A DNA stretch of 64,000 bases from Muribaculaceae bacterium (GCA_022509085.1 JAFLTW010000009.1:1-64000); one strand, 5' to 3'. Shown: positions 8,056 to 17,897, numbered from the stretch's first letter. Notes: generated by a model from the letters alone, not told the origin. Program-made: numbers and translations.

Positions 8056-10143
8056 ATGAAACCGAGACTCGTCTTGAAACCGATATTGCTGACCCTCCTG
8101 CTTGGGGCAGCCTCAACGGTAGCCCTTGCGCAGGATGCACCGCGCAAAGAGGTGTTTTACTTCAAAAGGAGTGACACGCCGCTGCGAATCAGTCCCTATT
8201 CCAGCACCGCCTTCAGCTCCTCGCGCCACACGATGCGCACCGTAAGGGGCGACCTCCTGAGAGATGCCTCTAAAGACACCATTATAGGGTTTGAGGTGAG
8301 CCCGATGGGCAACTCCTTCATCACGGTAGAAAAAGGTAAAAAGCCCGGCAACAAGGCCGCCGTCTATTCATTGGTAAACCAAGACGAGAAGGTGCTCGAC
8401 TTCAACCATAAAAAGCTTGGCAACCCCCTCGCAACCATCTATACTCCCGAGGGTCGTACCCTTATAGTGGCCACCAACGAGAAGCTCTACGAGGTGGGGA
8501 GCCGAGACCTCATGCCTATAGCCTCTTTCAGGGACTACCCACTAAAGCCCGGACAGATGGCCGTGAGCCCCAACGGATTTTTCCTCGTGATTGCCGACGG
8601 CGAGAACATGGCCGTCTATAACCTTCAGGAACGCCGGCTCCGCACCACTCTCAACGCCGGGGAGGAGATTACGGACATCGCATTCTCTCCCGACAACTCC
8701 GACCTGGCCGTGCTTACCGCCGACGGAGTGGTGAGCCTCTACAGCACCAAGACCTACGAGATGCGCAAGATGATCGACGAGCTCGGAGAGGGTAGGGCAT
8801 TGAGCTACAACCTTGACGGGAAATACATTGCCGTGGTGGAAGACGACGGACATATCGTGGTGGTCAACACGCTCCAGGACAGCGACCGCGAACACTTCAC
8901 CCTCGAGGAGGGAGGCATTACGGACGTGGTGATGATTCCCGATGCCGCAAGCAACACCATAATGACCTATACGCTCAACAATGCCCTCGGCGCGCGCCTG
9001 CTTCCTCACCTGAGACCCTACTACAACCGGCTCATCGACGAGGAGGTGGCATCCCTGATGGACGAATGGCTGAAGATGATGCCCGGCGAGACCATGGAGC
9101 AGTATCGGCAACGCGTTACGGCCGAAGGCCGCGAAAAGCAGCGCAGCATGTTCGAGTTTGAGGTGTCGACGCGCCTGGCCGGAAATATCCTGGCCGGAAA
9201 GTCACTGAGGCTCGGAGCATACGACAGGGCCAACGAAGTGCTTGAGGTGATGGTGGAGACAATGCCCACAATCTATCTGCACGTGCCCGAAACCGACATC
9301 ACCGCCTTCACCAGCGGCGACGACCTAACGCTCAAGGAGGTGTTGTTTGGCATCACTCCCGAAGACGACTTCGAGATAGTATACGCCGAGGTGACCAACA
9401 ACCACAATGGACTCGACTACGTGTTCGACAACCGCGCGCGGGCCAAGATGAACTATATGAAGGCCGACGACGTGATCTCGCTCGAGGTGCTGCAACAACA
9501 GCAGATGGCCGAGCTCAAGCTCAAGGAGCTCCGGGAGCAGGTGATGCGGGAGGCCAAGCAGCAAAACATAATCTCCGACCACACCAACATCACCGTCGAT
9601 TCCAGGCTCCAGCCTGAATATGACGCCGACGGCAACCAGATACTGAACTACATCGTCACTTTCACCTACGACGTCTCGCCCGGTTTTTCGGCTCAGGAAG
9701 ACTACGGCCCCGGCAAGTACCATATAGAGGAGTCGGGCTCCGCATCATCCATGCTGAAGATAGCCAAAGAGGCTTTCGAGGGAGACCTCAAGCAGTATCT
9801 CGACCGCAGCAAGCGCCTCAACGTGAAGATTATGGGGACGGCAGACGCCACACCCATCGTCTCCAAGCTGCCCTACGACGGAGTATATGGCGACTATGAG
9901 GAGGAACCCGTATACGTAGATGGTCAGCTTACAGGCCTGACGGTGAAAAACAAGGAACTTATAAAGGAAAATCCGCAGCTCGCCTTCGTGAGGGCACTGG
10001 GAGTGAAAGACTACCTTGAGAAAAACGTTGCCGGCTTCGACGGCAAGAACCGAGACTATCGGTATGAGGTAAGCGTCAGCAAGGAGAAGGGCAGCGAGTT
10101 CAGAAGGGTAGTGACCGAATTCACATTTGTAGACGCATTCTGA
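8056..10143 (+). CDS. Exported beta-propeller protein with an OmpA-like C-terminus
   Basis: The 695-residue protein has a signal peptide (1 to about 25, ending ALAQD). Residues about 50-320 show repeated WD40/YVTN-like blades: FEVSPMGNSFITVEKG, MAVSPNGFFLVIADG, IAFSPDNSDLAVLTADG, SYNLDGKYIAVVEDDG. A middle region of about 330-550 is helical and unclear. The C-terminal ~130 residues contain LNVKIMGTADATPI followed later by NPQLAFVRALGVKDYLEKNV, the layout of OmpA/MotB-type peptidoglycan-binding domains, though weak. The stop overlaps the next start by one base (TGATG). I infer a periplasmic scaffold tied to the cell wall. No enzyme motif is visible. Confidence 0.65.
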   Translation: MKPRLVLKPILLTLLLGAASTVALAQDAPRKEVFYFKRSDTPLRISPYSSTAFSSSRHTMRTVRGDLLRDASKDTIIGFEVSPMGNSFITVEKGKKPGNKAAVYSLVNQDEKVLDFNHKKLGNPLATIYTPEGRTLIVATNEKLYEVGSRDLMPIASFRDYPLKPGQMAVSPNGFFLVIADGENMAVYNLQERRLRTTLNAGEEITDIAFSPDNSDLAVLTADGVVSLYSTKTYEMRKMIDELGEGRALSYNLDGKYIAVVEDDGHIVVVNTLQDSDREHFTLEEGGITDVVMIPDAASNTIMTYTLNNALGARLLPHLRPYYNRLIDEEVASLMDEWLKMMPGETMEQYRQRVTAEGREKQRSMFEFEVSTRLAGNILAGKSLRLGAYDRANEVLEVMVETMPTIYLHVPETDITAFTSGDDLTLKEVLFGITPEDDFEIVYAEVTNNHNGLDYVFDNRARAKMNYMKADDVISLEVLQQQQMAELKLKELREQVMREAKQQNIISDHTNITVDSRLQPEYDADGNQILNYIVTFTYDVSPGFSAQEDYGPGKYHIEESGSASSMLKIAKEAFEGDLKQYLDRSKRLNVKIMGTADATPIVSKLPYDGVYGDYEEEPVYVDGQLTGLTVKNKELIKENPQLAFVRALGVKDYLEKNVAGFDGKNRDYRYEVSVSKEKGSEFRRVVTEFTFVDAF

Positions 10144-12710
10144 TGAAAAGAAAAATAGGATACATTATAATAGCGGCCACCCTTATGGGTCTTCCCGCCG
10201 GAGCGCAGGAACCCTACGGAGAGGAGACCTACGAGGAAACGACGGATTATGCGGCGATTGCCGTGGAGAAGGCCAACGAGGCTGCCGACGCCTACAGGGT
10301 CCTCAAGAAAACCCAGTATGACGGGGTGGCCGAAAGCGAGCTGTTTCCCATGGTGCTCAGAGTGCATCAGGAGGTGACCGACGCATTGGCCGACCCCTCA
10401 CTCACCGACTCCGAGCAGACCAGGCTACGGAGCATCCTGCTCGACCTCGACCCCCTGCTGATACAGGGCGCCATCTATTACTCGACCGAAGACAATCGCG
10501 AGGAGATGAACCGCTTCGCCCGGGCGTGTGTAGACACACGCATGAGGTCTGACATGGGAGCCTACCCGTTTTCAGTGAGTACGGCCGAGGTGTATCCCTC
10601 CATAATCTACTGCGCCGCTTCCGACGCCTACAACACGGGAGACTACGACAAGGCAATAGACTACTTCCAGGAATACCTCGGCACGAACGACAACGCCTAT
10701 CGCGAGCAGATAGCGCAGTTTCTGGGGCAGGCATGTGTCTACAACAAGACTCCGCAGAGAGGCCTGGACTATCTCGTGGCCGCGACAGCCATCTATCCGG
10801 CCAACTACAACCTGCTCATGATCACCCTCCAGAACTGCCTCGACGCCGGAGATTTCACAAGGATGAAGCCGCTGGTGGAGAAGGCTCTGTCAGGGCATCC
10901 CGACGACGAGCAGCTGCTGAACCTCCAGGCAAGCCTCTATGAAGACGAGGGCAACTATTCCGCCGCACTCGACATCTATACGCGCCTATATGAGATGCAT
11001 CCCACCTCGATGTCGGTGAACCGCCATATCGCACTCTGCTACTATAACCTCGGGTCGGAATACTACAACAAGTCCGTGATGGAGACCGACGAGAAGATTG
11101 CCAAGCGACTCATGCGCCAGTCGAAAGCCTACTTCGGCAGCGCCGTCTCCAAACTCGGAGCCGTGGTAGACAATGACCCCTCAGATGCCAAATACATAAA
11201 GGCCCTCGCAATGGCATATGCCTGCCTGGGGGAGACAGAGAAACTTCAGGACGTCAACACCAGGCTGAGCGCCTTGGGCGAAAAACCGGTAAACGTAAAC
11301 GGTATGCCGGAGGCCGTGGCGTTCTCGGAGCAGGCTAAAGCAAAGGCAAGCCCCTCGCAGATACCCGACTATCAGGAATTCGCCCGCAGATACGTGGAGA
11401 GCAACCTCGCCGAATGGTCGAAAAGGAAGGAATTTGAGAAAATGGACGACTTCCAGAAACGCATGACGCAGGCTAACGTGGAGGCCGAATACGAAAGACT
11501 GTGCCGTGAGGCCGAGCAAGACTACCTGAAGAAATATTCAGGCCACATAAGGGTGAGCGACCTTACGCTCGAACCTTACGACATCGACAACGAAAGCTAT
11601 CTGATCAACTCGGATCTCGGACCCATCGTGGTGCACGTGCCCCTGAAAGGTAAGGAAGCCGAGACCTTCAAGTCGGGCTGGAGCGGAATCCAGCTGCGCA
11701 ACCTGCGCTTTTATATCAAGGACAACCAGCCCGCTATAGCCTCCGTCGACCTCGTGACACCCGGCGGAAAGACATACTCCTACAACGCGGAAAACGCCAC
11801 CAACTATGACTTCACCGAAGTGAAGGTAGACGTTGCCTCCTTCCTTGCCCAGGGTCGCAACACAGCCTCCGCCGCCCAAAACCGTCAGCAGGGAAAGAGC
11901 GGCTCGGAAAAGGTGATAAGGGCCAAGAGTGACGTGGACCGCGACATACCGGTGACCTCACGGCAAAACAACAATGCAATCGCCGTGATTTGGGCCAACG
12001 AAAACTACAGCAACGTGACCGGAGTGCCCAGCGCGCTCAACGACGGCGAGGCCTTCGCCGAATACTGCACCAAGACCCTCGGAATCCCCGCAAGTCAGGT
12101 TTACCTCACCACCGACGCCACCTACGCGCAGATGGTGAACTCGATATCCACCCTTAAGAAACATATCGATGCTTTGGGAGACGGTGTAGACCTTATATTC
12201 TATTACGCAGGCCACGGCATACCCGACGAGAAAACCAAAGATGCCTTCCTGATACCCACCGACGGCGTAGGGAGCAACACCGAAACCATGTATTCCCTCA
12301 AGCGCCTCTACAATGGACTGGCCGAGTCGGGCGCAGGCAATGTGATGGTGTTTCTCGATGCCTGCTTCAGCGGTGCGACGCGCGGCGACGGCATGGTGGT
12401 GGAAGCGCGTGGAGTGGCCCTCAAGCCACGCGAGGCCGCCCCGGAAGGGAGCATGATGATACTCTCGGCAGCCAGCGGTGACGAGACGGCCATGCCCTAC
12501 AAGGAGAAAAACCACGGAATGTTTACCTACTTCCTGCTTAAAAAACTCCAGGACAGCAAAGGAAACGTGACCCTCAAGGAGCTGAGCGACTATGTGGTAG
12601 ACCAGGTGAAACGCAACTCCATCTCCGTAAACAGGAAGAGCCAGACACCCTCGGTGAAGGTGTCGGGGCGTCTGCAGCAGGAATGGAACTCGAAAAAGCT
12701 CAGGCCATAG
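10143..12710 (+). CDS. Exported TPR protein with a C-terminal caspase-family (C14) peptidase domain
   Basis: The 855-residue protein has a signal peptide (about 1-20, ending AGAQE). Residues about 150-400 form a series of TPR helices (for example DYDKAIDYFQEYLG and NYSAALDIYTRLYEMHP). A charged helical and beta linker follows. The caspase domain spans about 610-845, with the His of YYAGHG at H691 and the nucleophile Cys of LDACFSG at C741, both intact. GMFTYFLLKKL and DYVVDQV match the end of bacterial caspase-like (metacaspase/orthocaspase) domains. Its location outside the inner membrane is unusual compared with cytoplasmic defence caspases. The neighbours CHASE2 and DUF4384 suggest it acts in envelope signalling or processing; the substrate is unknown. 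Confidence 0.85.
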   Translation: MKRKIGYIIIAATLMGLPAGAQEPYGEETYEETTDYAAIAVEKANEAADAYRVLKKTQYDGVAESELFPMVLRVHQEVTDALADPSLTDSEQTRLRSILLDLDPLLIQGAIYYSTEDNREEMNRFARACVDTRMRSDMGAYPFSVSTAEVYPSIIYCAASDAYNTGDYDKAIDYFQEYLGTNDNAYREQIAQFLGQACVYNKTPQRGLDYLVAATAIYPANYNLLMITLQNCLDAGDFTRMKPLVEKALSGHPDDEQLLNLQASLYEDEGNYSAALDIYTRLYEMHPTSMSVNRHIALCYYNLGSEYYNKSVMETDEKIAKRLMRQSKAYFGSAVSKLGAVVDNDPSDAKYIKALAMAYACLGETEKLQDVNTRLSALGEKPVNVNGMPEAVAFSEQAKAKASPSQIPDYQEFARRYVESNLAEWSKRKEFEKMDDFQKRMTQANVEAEYERLCREAEQDYLKKYSGHIRVSDLTLEPYDIDNESYLINSDLGPIVVHVPLKGKEAETFKSGWSGIQLRNLRFYIKDNQPAIASVDLVTPGGKTYSYNAENATNYDFTEVKVDVASFLAQGRNTASAAQNRQQGKSGSEKVIRAKSDVDRDIPVTSRQNNNAIAVIWANENYSNVTGVPSALNDGEAFAEYCTKTLGIPASQVYLTTDATYAQMVNSISTLKKHIDALGDGVDLIFYYAGHGIPDEKTKDAFLIPTDGVGSNTETMYSLKRLYNGLAESGAGNVMVFLDACFSGATRGDGMVVEARGVALKPREAAPEGSMMILSAASGDETAMPYKEKNHGMFTYFLLKKLQDSKGNVTLKELSDYVVDQVKRNSISVNRKSQTPSVKVSGRLQQEWNSKKLRP

Positions 12711-13580
12711 ATGAAAAACTGGAAACTGATTCTGCTGATGCTCCTTGCGCTCCCGGCCCTTGCGCGGGCCGCAGGCGACAGGGAAGTGGAAGGAGAGGCG
12801 ACATATTATGACGACGGGCGCCACTCCCGACTCGACTGCATGGCCCTGGCCGCCGAGCAGGCAAGGGTAAACGCTCTGGCACGGGAGTTCGGAACGGTGG
12901 TGACACAAGACATAATCCAGACCGAAAGAGTGCGCCACGGCAAGGAGTCGAGCGACTTCATCGCCACTTCAATGACAGAGGTGAAAGGTGAATGGCTCGG
13001 CGACATCGGTGAGCCCAAATACACTTTCGAACACGACAAAGACCAGAATCTCATCGTAACTTGCCGCATCAGAGGCAGGGCAAGGGCCATATCAAATGAG
13101 GCTCCCCCTTTCGAGACAGCCGTGCTCAACAACGGATTCTTCCGCACCAACGAGACCACACTCTTCCGCAACGGCGACCAGATGTATCTATACTTCCTGG
13201 GAGCGGCCGACGGCTACGTGATGGCCTTCCTCGAAGACGAGAGCAGAAACGTCTACTGCCTGCTTCCGTACCCCAACTCTACAAAGGGAGAGGTGAAGGT
13301 AAAGAAACAGCAGGAATACACATTCTTCAGCCCCGAAAAAGGCCGGGGAGAATTCGGCCAGGAAGAGGAACTCATACTCACCGCCGAAGACTATCCCGAA
13401 TACAACAAGCTGTACGTGATGTATTCAAGCAGGCCCTTCTCGGCCCCGGTGATGAAAAAAGATGGCTACATACCATCACTCCCTTCGGCCGACTTCACCA
13501 AATGGCTGCTCAAGACCCGGCGCAACGACCCGGCCATGGGAGTGCACGTGGTAAACCTCGAGATATTACCGACTGAATAA
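12711..13580 (+). CDS. Exported DUF4384-like protein with FlgT/LPP20-like N-terminus
   Basis: It starts on the base after the caspase gene's stop. A signal peptide (MKNWKLILLMLLALPALARA) precedes a segment (about 22-120) with an ALAAEQARVNALAREFG helix followed by strands, the pattern of FlgT-N/LPP20-like domains. DQMYLYFLGAADGYVMAFL and NVYCLLPYPN (about 155-190) are typical of DUF4384. DUF4384 proteins often accompany bacterial caspases, so the pairing itself supports the call. It has 289 residues and no catalytic motif; it is probably a partner or regulator of the peptidase. Confidence 0.7.
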   Translation: MKNWKLILLMLLALPALARAAGDREVEGEATYYDDGRHSRLDCMALAAEQARVNALAREFGTVVTQDIIQTERVRHGKESSDFIATSMTEVKGEWLGDIGEPKYTFEHDKDQNLIVTCRIRGRARAISNEAPPFETAVLNNGFFRTNETTLFRNGDQMYLYFLGAADGYVMAFLEDESRNVYCLLPYPNSTKGEVKVKKQQEYTFFSPEKGRGEFGQEEELILTAEDYPEYNKLYVMYSSRPFSAPVMKKDGYIPSLPSADFTKWLLKTRRNDPAMGVHVVNLEILPTE

Positions 13581-13606
13581 ACTAAAACACATAAAACATA
13601 GAAAAG

Positions 13607-14233
13607 ATGAAAAAGATCGTAACCCTCATGCTGGCCATGCTCATGCTCGTGCCCGCTTATGCCGAGACCCGCAACAAAGACCTTGAGAAAGCGCGTAAGA
13701 AAGAATACAAGCAGAAACTCAAGGAATACAAAAAGGCCAAATGGGAAGTGTTGGGGAGCCATACCCTCGAGGTTGCTCTCGCCAGCCACTTCGACCGCCT
13801 TAACCAGCTGGGCCCCGACGGCCACGAGGTGGAGGGTATAGCCAGTTCCACCAAATCGAAAAACACCGGCAAGCAGATGGCCATCAACAACGCCGCCATC
13901 ACGTATGCACAGGAGGCCGGAAGCACCCTGCAGGGTAGGGTAATCTCCGACATCAACGCCAACGGCGCCGACGCCGCCGGCGAGTTTGAAAACTTCTATG
14001 CGGCCTACGAGCGCCTCGTGGAGAAGGAAATAAAGTCGGAGCTCGAACCCTCCTACACCATAATCCGCTCCAACCCTGACGGCACCTTCGAGATACGCAG
14101 CTATTTCATCGTGGCCGAAAGTGCAGCCGCCAAGGCACGCCAGCGTGCCCTTGACCAGGCTCTCAAAGACAGCGAGGCCGCACAGAAATATGCCGACAAG
14201 ATTTCCGGCTTTGTAAGCAAAGGATTCGAATAA
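13607..14233 (+). CDS. Small exported LPP20-like protein
   Basis: The 208-residue product has a signal peptide (MKKIVTLMLAMLMLVPAYA), then a Lys/Glu-rich helix (about 20-45, ARKKEYKQKLKEYKKAKW). A domain follows in which an ASHFDRLNQLG strand-helix leads into a long alanine-rich helix (NTGKQMAINNAAITYAQEAG), as in LPP20-like domains. The C-terminus is helical (SAAAKARQRALDQALKDSE). The function is unknown. It lies 26 bp after the previous gene and 33 bp before the cysteine-protease gene, so it belongs to the same operon. Confidence 0.65.
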   Translation: MKKIVTLMLAMLMLVPAYAETRNKDLEKARKKEYKQKLKEYKKAKWEVLGSHTLEVALASHFDRLNQLGPDGHEVEGIASSTKSKNTGKQMAINNAAITYAQEAGSTLQGRVISDINANGADAAGEFENFYAAYERLVEKEIKSELEPSYTIIRSNPDGTFEIRSYFIVAESAAAKARQRALDQALKDSEAAQKYADKISGFVSKGFE

Positions 14234-14266
14234 TTCCAAAACACGCTTCAATCCCAAGGGATTTAT

Positions 14267-15733
14267 ATGTCAAAAACAAGGATTAGAGTCGCGGCGGCTA
14301 CGGCATTGATAATAATGTCGGGGGGCGCCGTGGCTCAAGGCCAAAACCAGGGATTCCAGGAATTCCGGAAAGGAATATTAGGCAACTATAAGGAATTCCG
14401 CAACACCCTGCTGGAGAACTATGCCGACTTCCTGAACGGAGAATGGCACGAGTATGAGAGCCTCAACGGAGAGAAACGCTACAAGACTCCCAAACCCGAC
14501 CTGGCTCCCAGCGTGGAACCCTCCACAAACCCACAGCCCGGCAACAGGAAAAAAGAACCGGCCGTGACGGAACGCCCGGCAATCCCGCAGCCGGCTCCTC
14601 CGACGTCGGGAGCAGCTCCCCACGGCCCGGAAAAAGGGAAAAGCGAGATAACGTTTTATCAGATTCCCCTGCAGGTGCCAAAGGTAGACTACAACATAAT
14701 GCAGAGCCTCGAGACAACCCACGACTACGCCCGGCAATGGAAGCTGCTGGCCGAGGGTGGCGTGGCAGCCGGAGTGGTGCCGGTCCTTACAGCCATTGCC
14801 GACGAAATGGGGCTTAACGACTACCTGAGGTTTCACCTTGTGAAGGCCTATGCCGAGTCGCTCTTCCCCGGCAAGGAAGACAGCTCGCGCTTCTCGCTTA
14901 TCCATTACCTTCTGGCCAACATGGGCTACAACGTGAGGATTGCCACAACGGCCGACGGCATACCCTTGCTCCTGTTGCCATTCGACCGTATGGTTTACGG
15001 CCGTTCCTATATGCTCGTGGACAACGACAAATATTACCTCTACGGCCCCGACAGCGTAGACATCGGCAAGTTGATCTCAAAAAGAATCCTCACCTGCAAA
15101 CTCCCCGAAAATATGGACCACGGCAGGAAATTCGACCTGATTCTGGGAGAGCTCAACATACCCTATTCGCCCTATAAATTCGAACTGAAGGGGGGCAACC
15201 TGACCCTTAGCGGGGAGATGAATCAGAACCTCATTCCTATCCTGTACCACTACCCCCAGATGGGTGTGGAGGGATTTGCCGCATCTGAACTCGAACCGGG
15301 TCTCAGGCAGAAGCTTGTGAAGCAGCTGAAAGATCAGGTGGAGGGTATGGAAGAGGAGGAGGCCGTAAACTCCCTGCTCTCCTTCACACAGAAGGCCTTC
15401 GAGTATGCCACCGATGAGGACTTCCACGGGTTTGAAAAGCCGTACTTCCTGGAAGAAACACTCTATTATCCGAAGAACGACTGCGAAGACCGAGCCATAT
15501 TCTATACATATATGTTGTGGAATGTGCTGGGAAAGGAGGCACAGCTTATATCATATCCCGGGCATGAGGCGGCAACAGTGGCTACCGACACCCCTATTGA
15601 GGGAACGGCCTATGAATTTGAGGGGAAACAGTTTTATATTTCCGACCCCACCTATATTGGTTCTCGTACCGGCATGGTGATGCCGCAGTATAAGCGCGAA
15701 AAACCTACCATAGACTATACCTATAAAAAATAA
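14267..15733 (+). CDS. Exported transglutaminase-like cysteine protease
   Basis: The 488-residue protein has a signal peptide (about 1-24), a helical N-terminal part with FQEFRKGIL..YKEFRNTLLENYADF repeats, and a Pro-rich linker (about 80-130). A large central domain leads into a transglutaminase-like core at the C-terminus. The core has the full triad in order: C406 (PKNDCEDRAIFYTY), H433 (SYPGHEAATV) and D460 (YISDPTYIGS). NDCEDRA is close to the bacterial transglutaminase-like cysteine proteinase signature. It could cut proteins or cross-link or hydrolyse amide bonds in the envelope. It is the second cysteine-peptidase-type enzyme in this operon. Confidence 0.75.
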   Translation: MSKTRIRVAAATALIIMSGGAVAQGQNQGFQEFRKGILGNYKEFRNTLLENYADFLNGEWHEYESLNGEKRYKTPKPDLAPSVEPSTNPQPGNRKKEPAVTERPAIPQPAPPTSGAAPHGPEKGKSEITFYQIPLQVPKVDYNIMQSLETTHDYARQWKLLAEGGVAAGVVPVLTAIADEMGLNDYLRFHLVKAYAESLFPGKEDSSRFSLIHYLLANMGYNVRIATTADGIPLLLLPFDRMVYGRSYMLVDNDKYYLYGPDSVDIGKLISKRILTCKLPENMDHGRKFDLILGELNIPYSPYKFELKGGNLTLSGEMNQNLIPILYHYPQMGVEGFAASELEPGLRQKLVKQLKDQVEGMEEEEAVNSLLSFTQKAFEYATDEDFHGFEKPYFLEETLYYPKNDCEDRAIFYTYMLWNVLGKEAQLISYPGHEAATVATDTPIEGTAYEFEGKQFYISDPTYIGSRTGMVMPQYKREKPTIDYTYKK

Positions 15734-15758
15734 GGATACACAGGATAAATAAAGATAA

Positions 15759-17897
15759 ATGATGAAGAGAATATGGATGATGAAGGCCGCGACGGCCGCG
15801 ATGCTCATGGCGACGGCCGCGACGGGTGCACAGGCACAGGGACTGACGCTCAGCTCACCCGACGGCCAGCTGATACTTAACGTGGACGTAGACGAGGCCG
15901 GGACGCCCTTCTATACCCTCGACTATAAGGGAACGCCCGTGATGGAGAAAAGCCGCCTCGGACTCTATGGCCAGGAGGCCTCCCTCACCGAAGGATTCAC
16001 AATCACCGGTAGCCAGACCTCCACATTCGACGAGACATGGGAGCCCGTGTGGGGTGAGTTTGCGGAGATCCGCGACCACCACAACGAACTCGCCGTAAAC
16101 TTCGCCGACGCCAAGGGTCAGCTGATGACAGTGAGGTTCCGGCTTTTCGACGACGGACTCGGTTTCAGGTATGAGCTTCCGGCTCAAGACAACATCAACT
16201 ACCTCGCCCTGCTTGGAGAGAACACCGAATTCAATCTTACGGGCGACCACACGATGTTTTACATCCCCGGCGATTATGACACCGATGAATTTCTCTTCAC
16301 CGAAGGGCCCGTTTCCGGTGTAGGTGAGGGCCTTAAGAAATATCAGGGCGTGCATACGGAGAGCCAGAGAGTGCTCGACGGCGAAAACACCATCCAGACA
16401 CCGCTGCTGATAAAGACAGCCGACAAAACCCCGCTCTACATCAATATCCACGAGGCGGCACTGCTCAACTATCCCGCCATGCTGCTCGACACCGACACGG
16501 CCACCCATACGCTGAGCTCGCACCTCGTGCCCGATAAACTCGGAATACGCGCCTACCTGCAGCTCCCATTCGCCACACCCTGGCGCACGGTGATAGTGAG
16601 CGACGACCCCACAGAGATTCTTGCCTCGCAGCTAATACTCAACCTCAACGAGCCCAGCAAGATTGAAGACACAAGCTGGATCAAGCCGATGAAATTCATC
16701 GGAGTGTGGTGGGAGATGTTTACAGGCCGACAGAAAACCTGGGCCTACTCCGACGACTTCCGCGCCCGACCCGGCGAGACCGACTATTCCCAACTCAAGC
16801 CGAACGGCAGGCATCCCGCCAACACCGAAAACGTGAAACGATATATCGATTTCGCCGCCGAACACGGCATCGACGGAGTGCTCGTGGAGGGTTGGAACCA
16901 GGGTTGGGAAGATTGGGGAGGTTACCGCAAAAACCGGTCGTTCCTCTTCACGGAGCCCTATCCCGACTTCGACCTGCCTTACCTGCGCGACTATGCCAAG
17001 GAGAAGGGTGTTAAACTGATAATGCATCATGAGACGGCAGCCAACGCCATGGACTACGAGCGGCAGCTCGACGACGCCTTCCGCTTCATGAAAGACAACG
17101 GGTATGACGCCGTAAAGACCGGCTACGTAGGAGCCATCATCCCGCGCTCGGAACACCACACATCGCAATGGATGGTAGACCACGTGCAGCACGTGATAGA
17201 GAAGGCTGCCGAATATCAGATAATGGTAGACAGCCACGAGGCGCCGCGTCCTACCGGACTTATCCGCACGTATCCCAACTGGCTTGCCCAGGAGTCGGCG
17301 CGCGGAGGGGAATTCGAGTCGATGGGCGGAAACCCGCCGTCGCACACCGCCATCCTCCCCTTCACCCGCCTGAAGGGCGGCCCGATGGACTACACGCCCG
17401 GTCTCTTTGAGACGCGTCTCGCCACCTACGGCGAGGGGAAAACCGACCAGGCCATGACGACCATCGCTCGCCAGCTGGCCCTCTACCTCACGATGCCTTC
17501 GCCAATACAGATGGCCGCCGACCTGCCGCAAAACTATGAGCGGTTTCCCGATGCTTTCCAGTTTATCAAGGATGTACCCGTAGAATGGAGAGACTCAAAA
17601 TATATCGAGGCAGAGCCTGCGCGCTATATCACCGTGGCCCGTCAGGACAAGAACTCCGAAGACTGGTATATCGGCGCCATCACCGACGGCGCACGCCAGG
17701 CCACCGTACCCCTGACGTTCCTGCCTAAGGGCCGCGAATATGTGGCCACCATCTATGCCGACGCCTCGGACGCCGACTGGGAAACCAACCCGCAGGCCTA
17801 TGAGATAAAGACCGTAAAGGTGAATTCCAAGTCTAAACTCAAGCTCAACCTGGCCCGAGGCGGTGGCGCTGCCGTAAGGCTTACCCCGGCAAAATGA
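15759..17897 (+). CDS. GH97 alpha-glucosidase, SusB-like
   Basis: The 712-residue secreted or periplasmic enzyme has a signal peptide (ending GAQAQG). An N-terminal beta-sandwich (about 28-290), a (beta/alpha)8 barrel (about 300-580) and a C-terminal beta domain follow the SusB layout. VDSHEAPRPTG places E494 where inverting SusB-type members carry a catalytic glutamate rather than the aspartate of retaining GH97 enzymes. GGPMDYTPG and MPSPIQMAADLPQNYERFP are SusB hallmarks. Expected substrates are alpha-glucans or maltooligosaccharides. It starts 25 bp after the protease gene, without a visible promoter, and ends at the terminator 17935-17968, so it may be read from the CHASE2 operon. No susC/susD genes are next to it. 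Confidence 0.9.
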   Translation: MMKRIWMMKAATAAMLMATAATGAQAQGLTLSSPDGQLILNVDVDEAGTPFYTLDYKGTPVMEKSRLGLYGQEASLTEGFTITGSQTSTFDETWEPVWGEFAEIRDHHNELAVNFADAKGQLMTVRFRLFDDGLGFRYELPAQDNINYLALLGENTEFNLTGDHTMFYIPGDYDTDEFLFTEGPVSGVGEGLKKYQGVHTESQRVLDGENTIQTPLLIKTADKTPLYINIHEAALLNYPAMLLDTDTATHTLSSHLVPDKLGIRAYLQLPFATPWRTVIVSDDPTEILASQLILNLNEPSKIEDTSWIKPMKFIGVWWEMFTGRQKTWAYSDDFRARPGETDYSQLKPNGRHPANTENVKRYIDFAAEHGIDGVLVEGWNQGWEDWGGYRKNRSFLFTEPYPDFDLPYLRDYAKEKGVKLIMHHETAANAMDYERQLDDAFRFMKDNGYDAVKTGYVGAIIPRSEHHTSQWMVDHVQHVIEKAAEYQIMVDSHEAPRPTGLIRTYPNWLAQESARGGEFESMGGNPPSHTAILPFTRLKGGPMDYTPGLFETRLATYGEGKTDQAMTTIARQLALYLTMPSPIQMAADLPQNYERFPDAFQFIKDVPVEWRDSKYIEAEPARYITVARQDKNSEDWYIGAITDGARQATVPLTFLPKGREYVATIYADASDADWETNPQAYEIKTVKVNSKSKLKLNLARGGGAAVRLTPAK

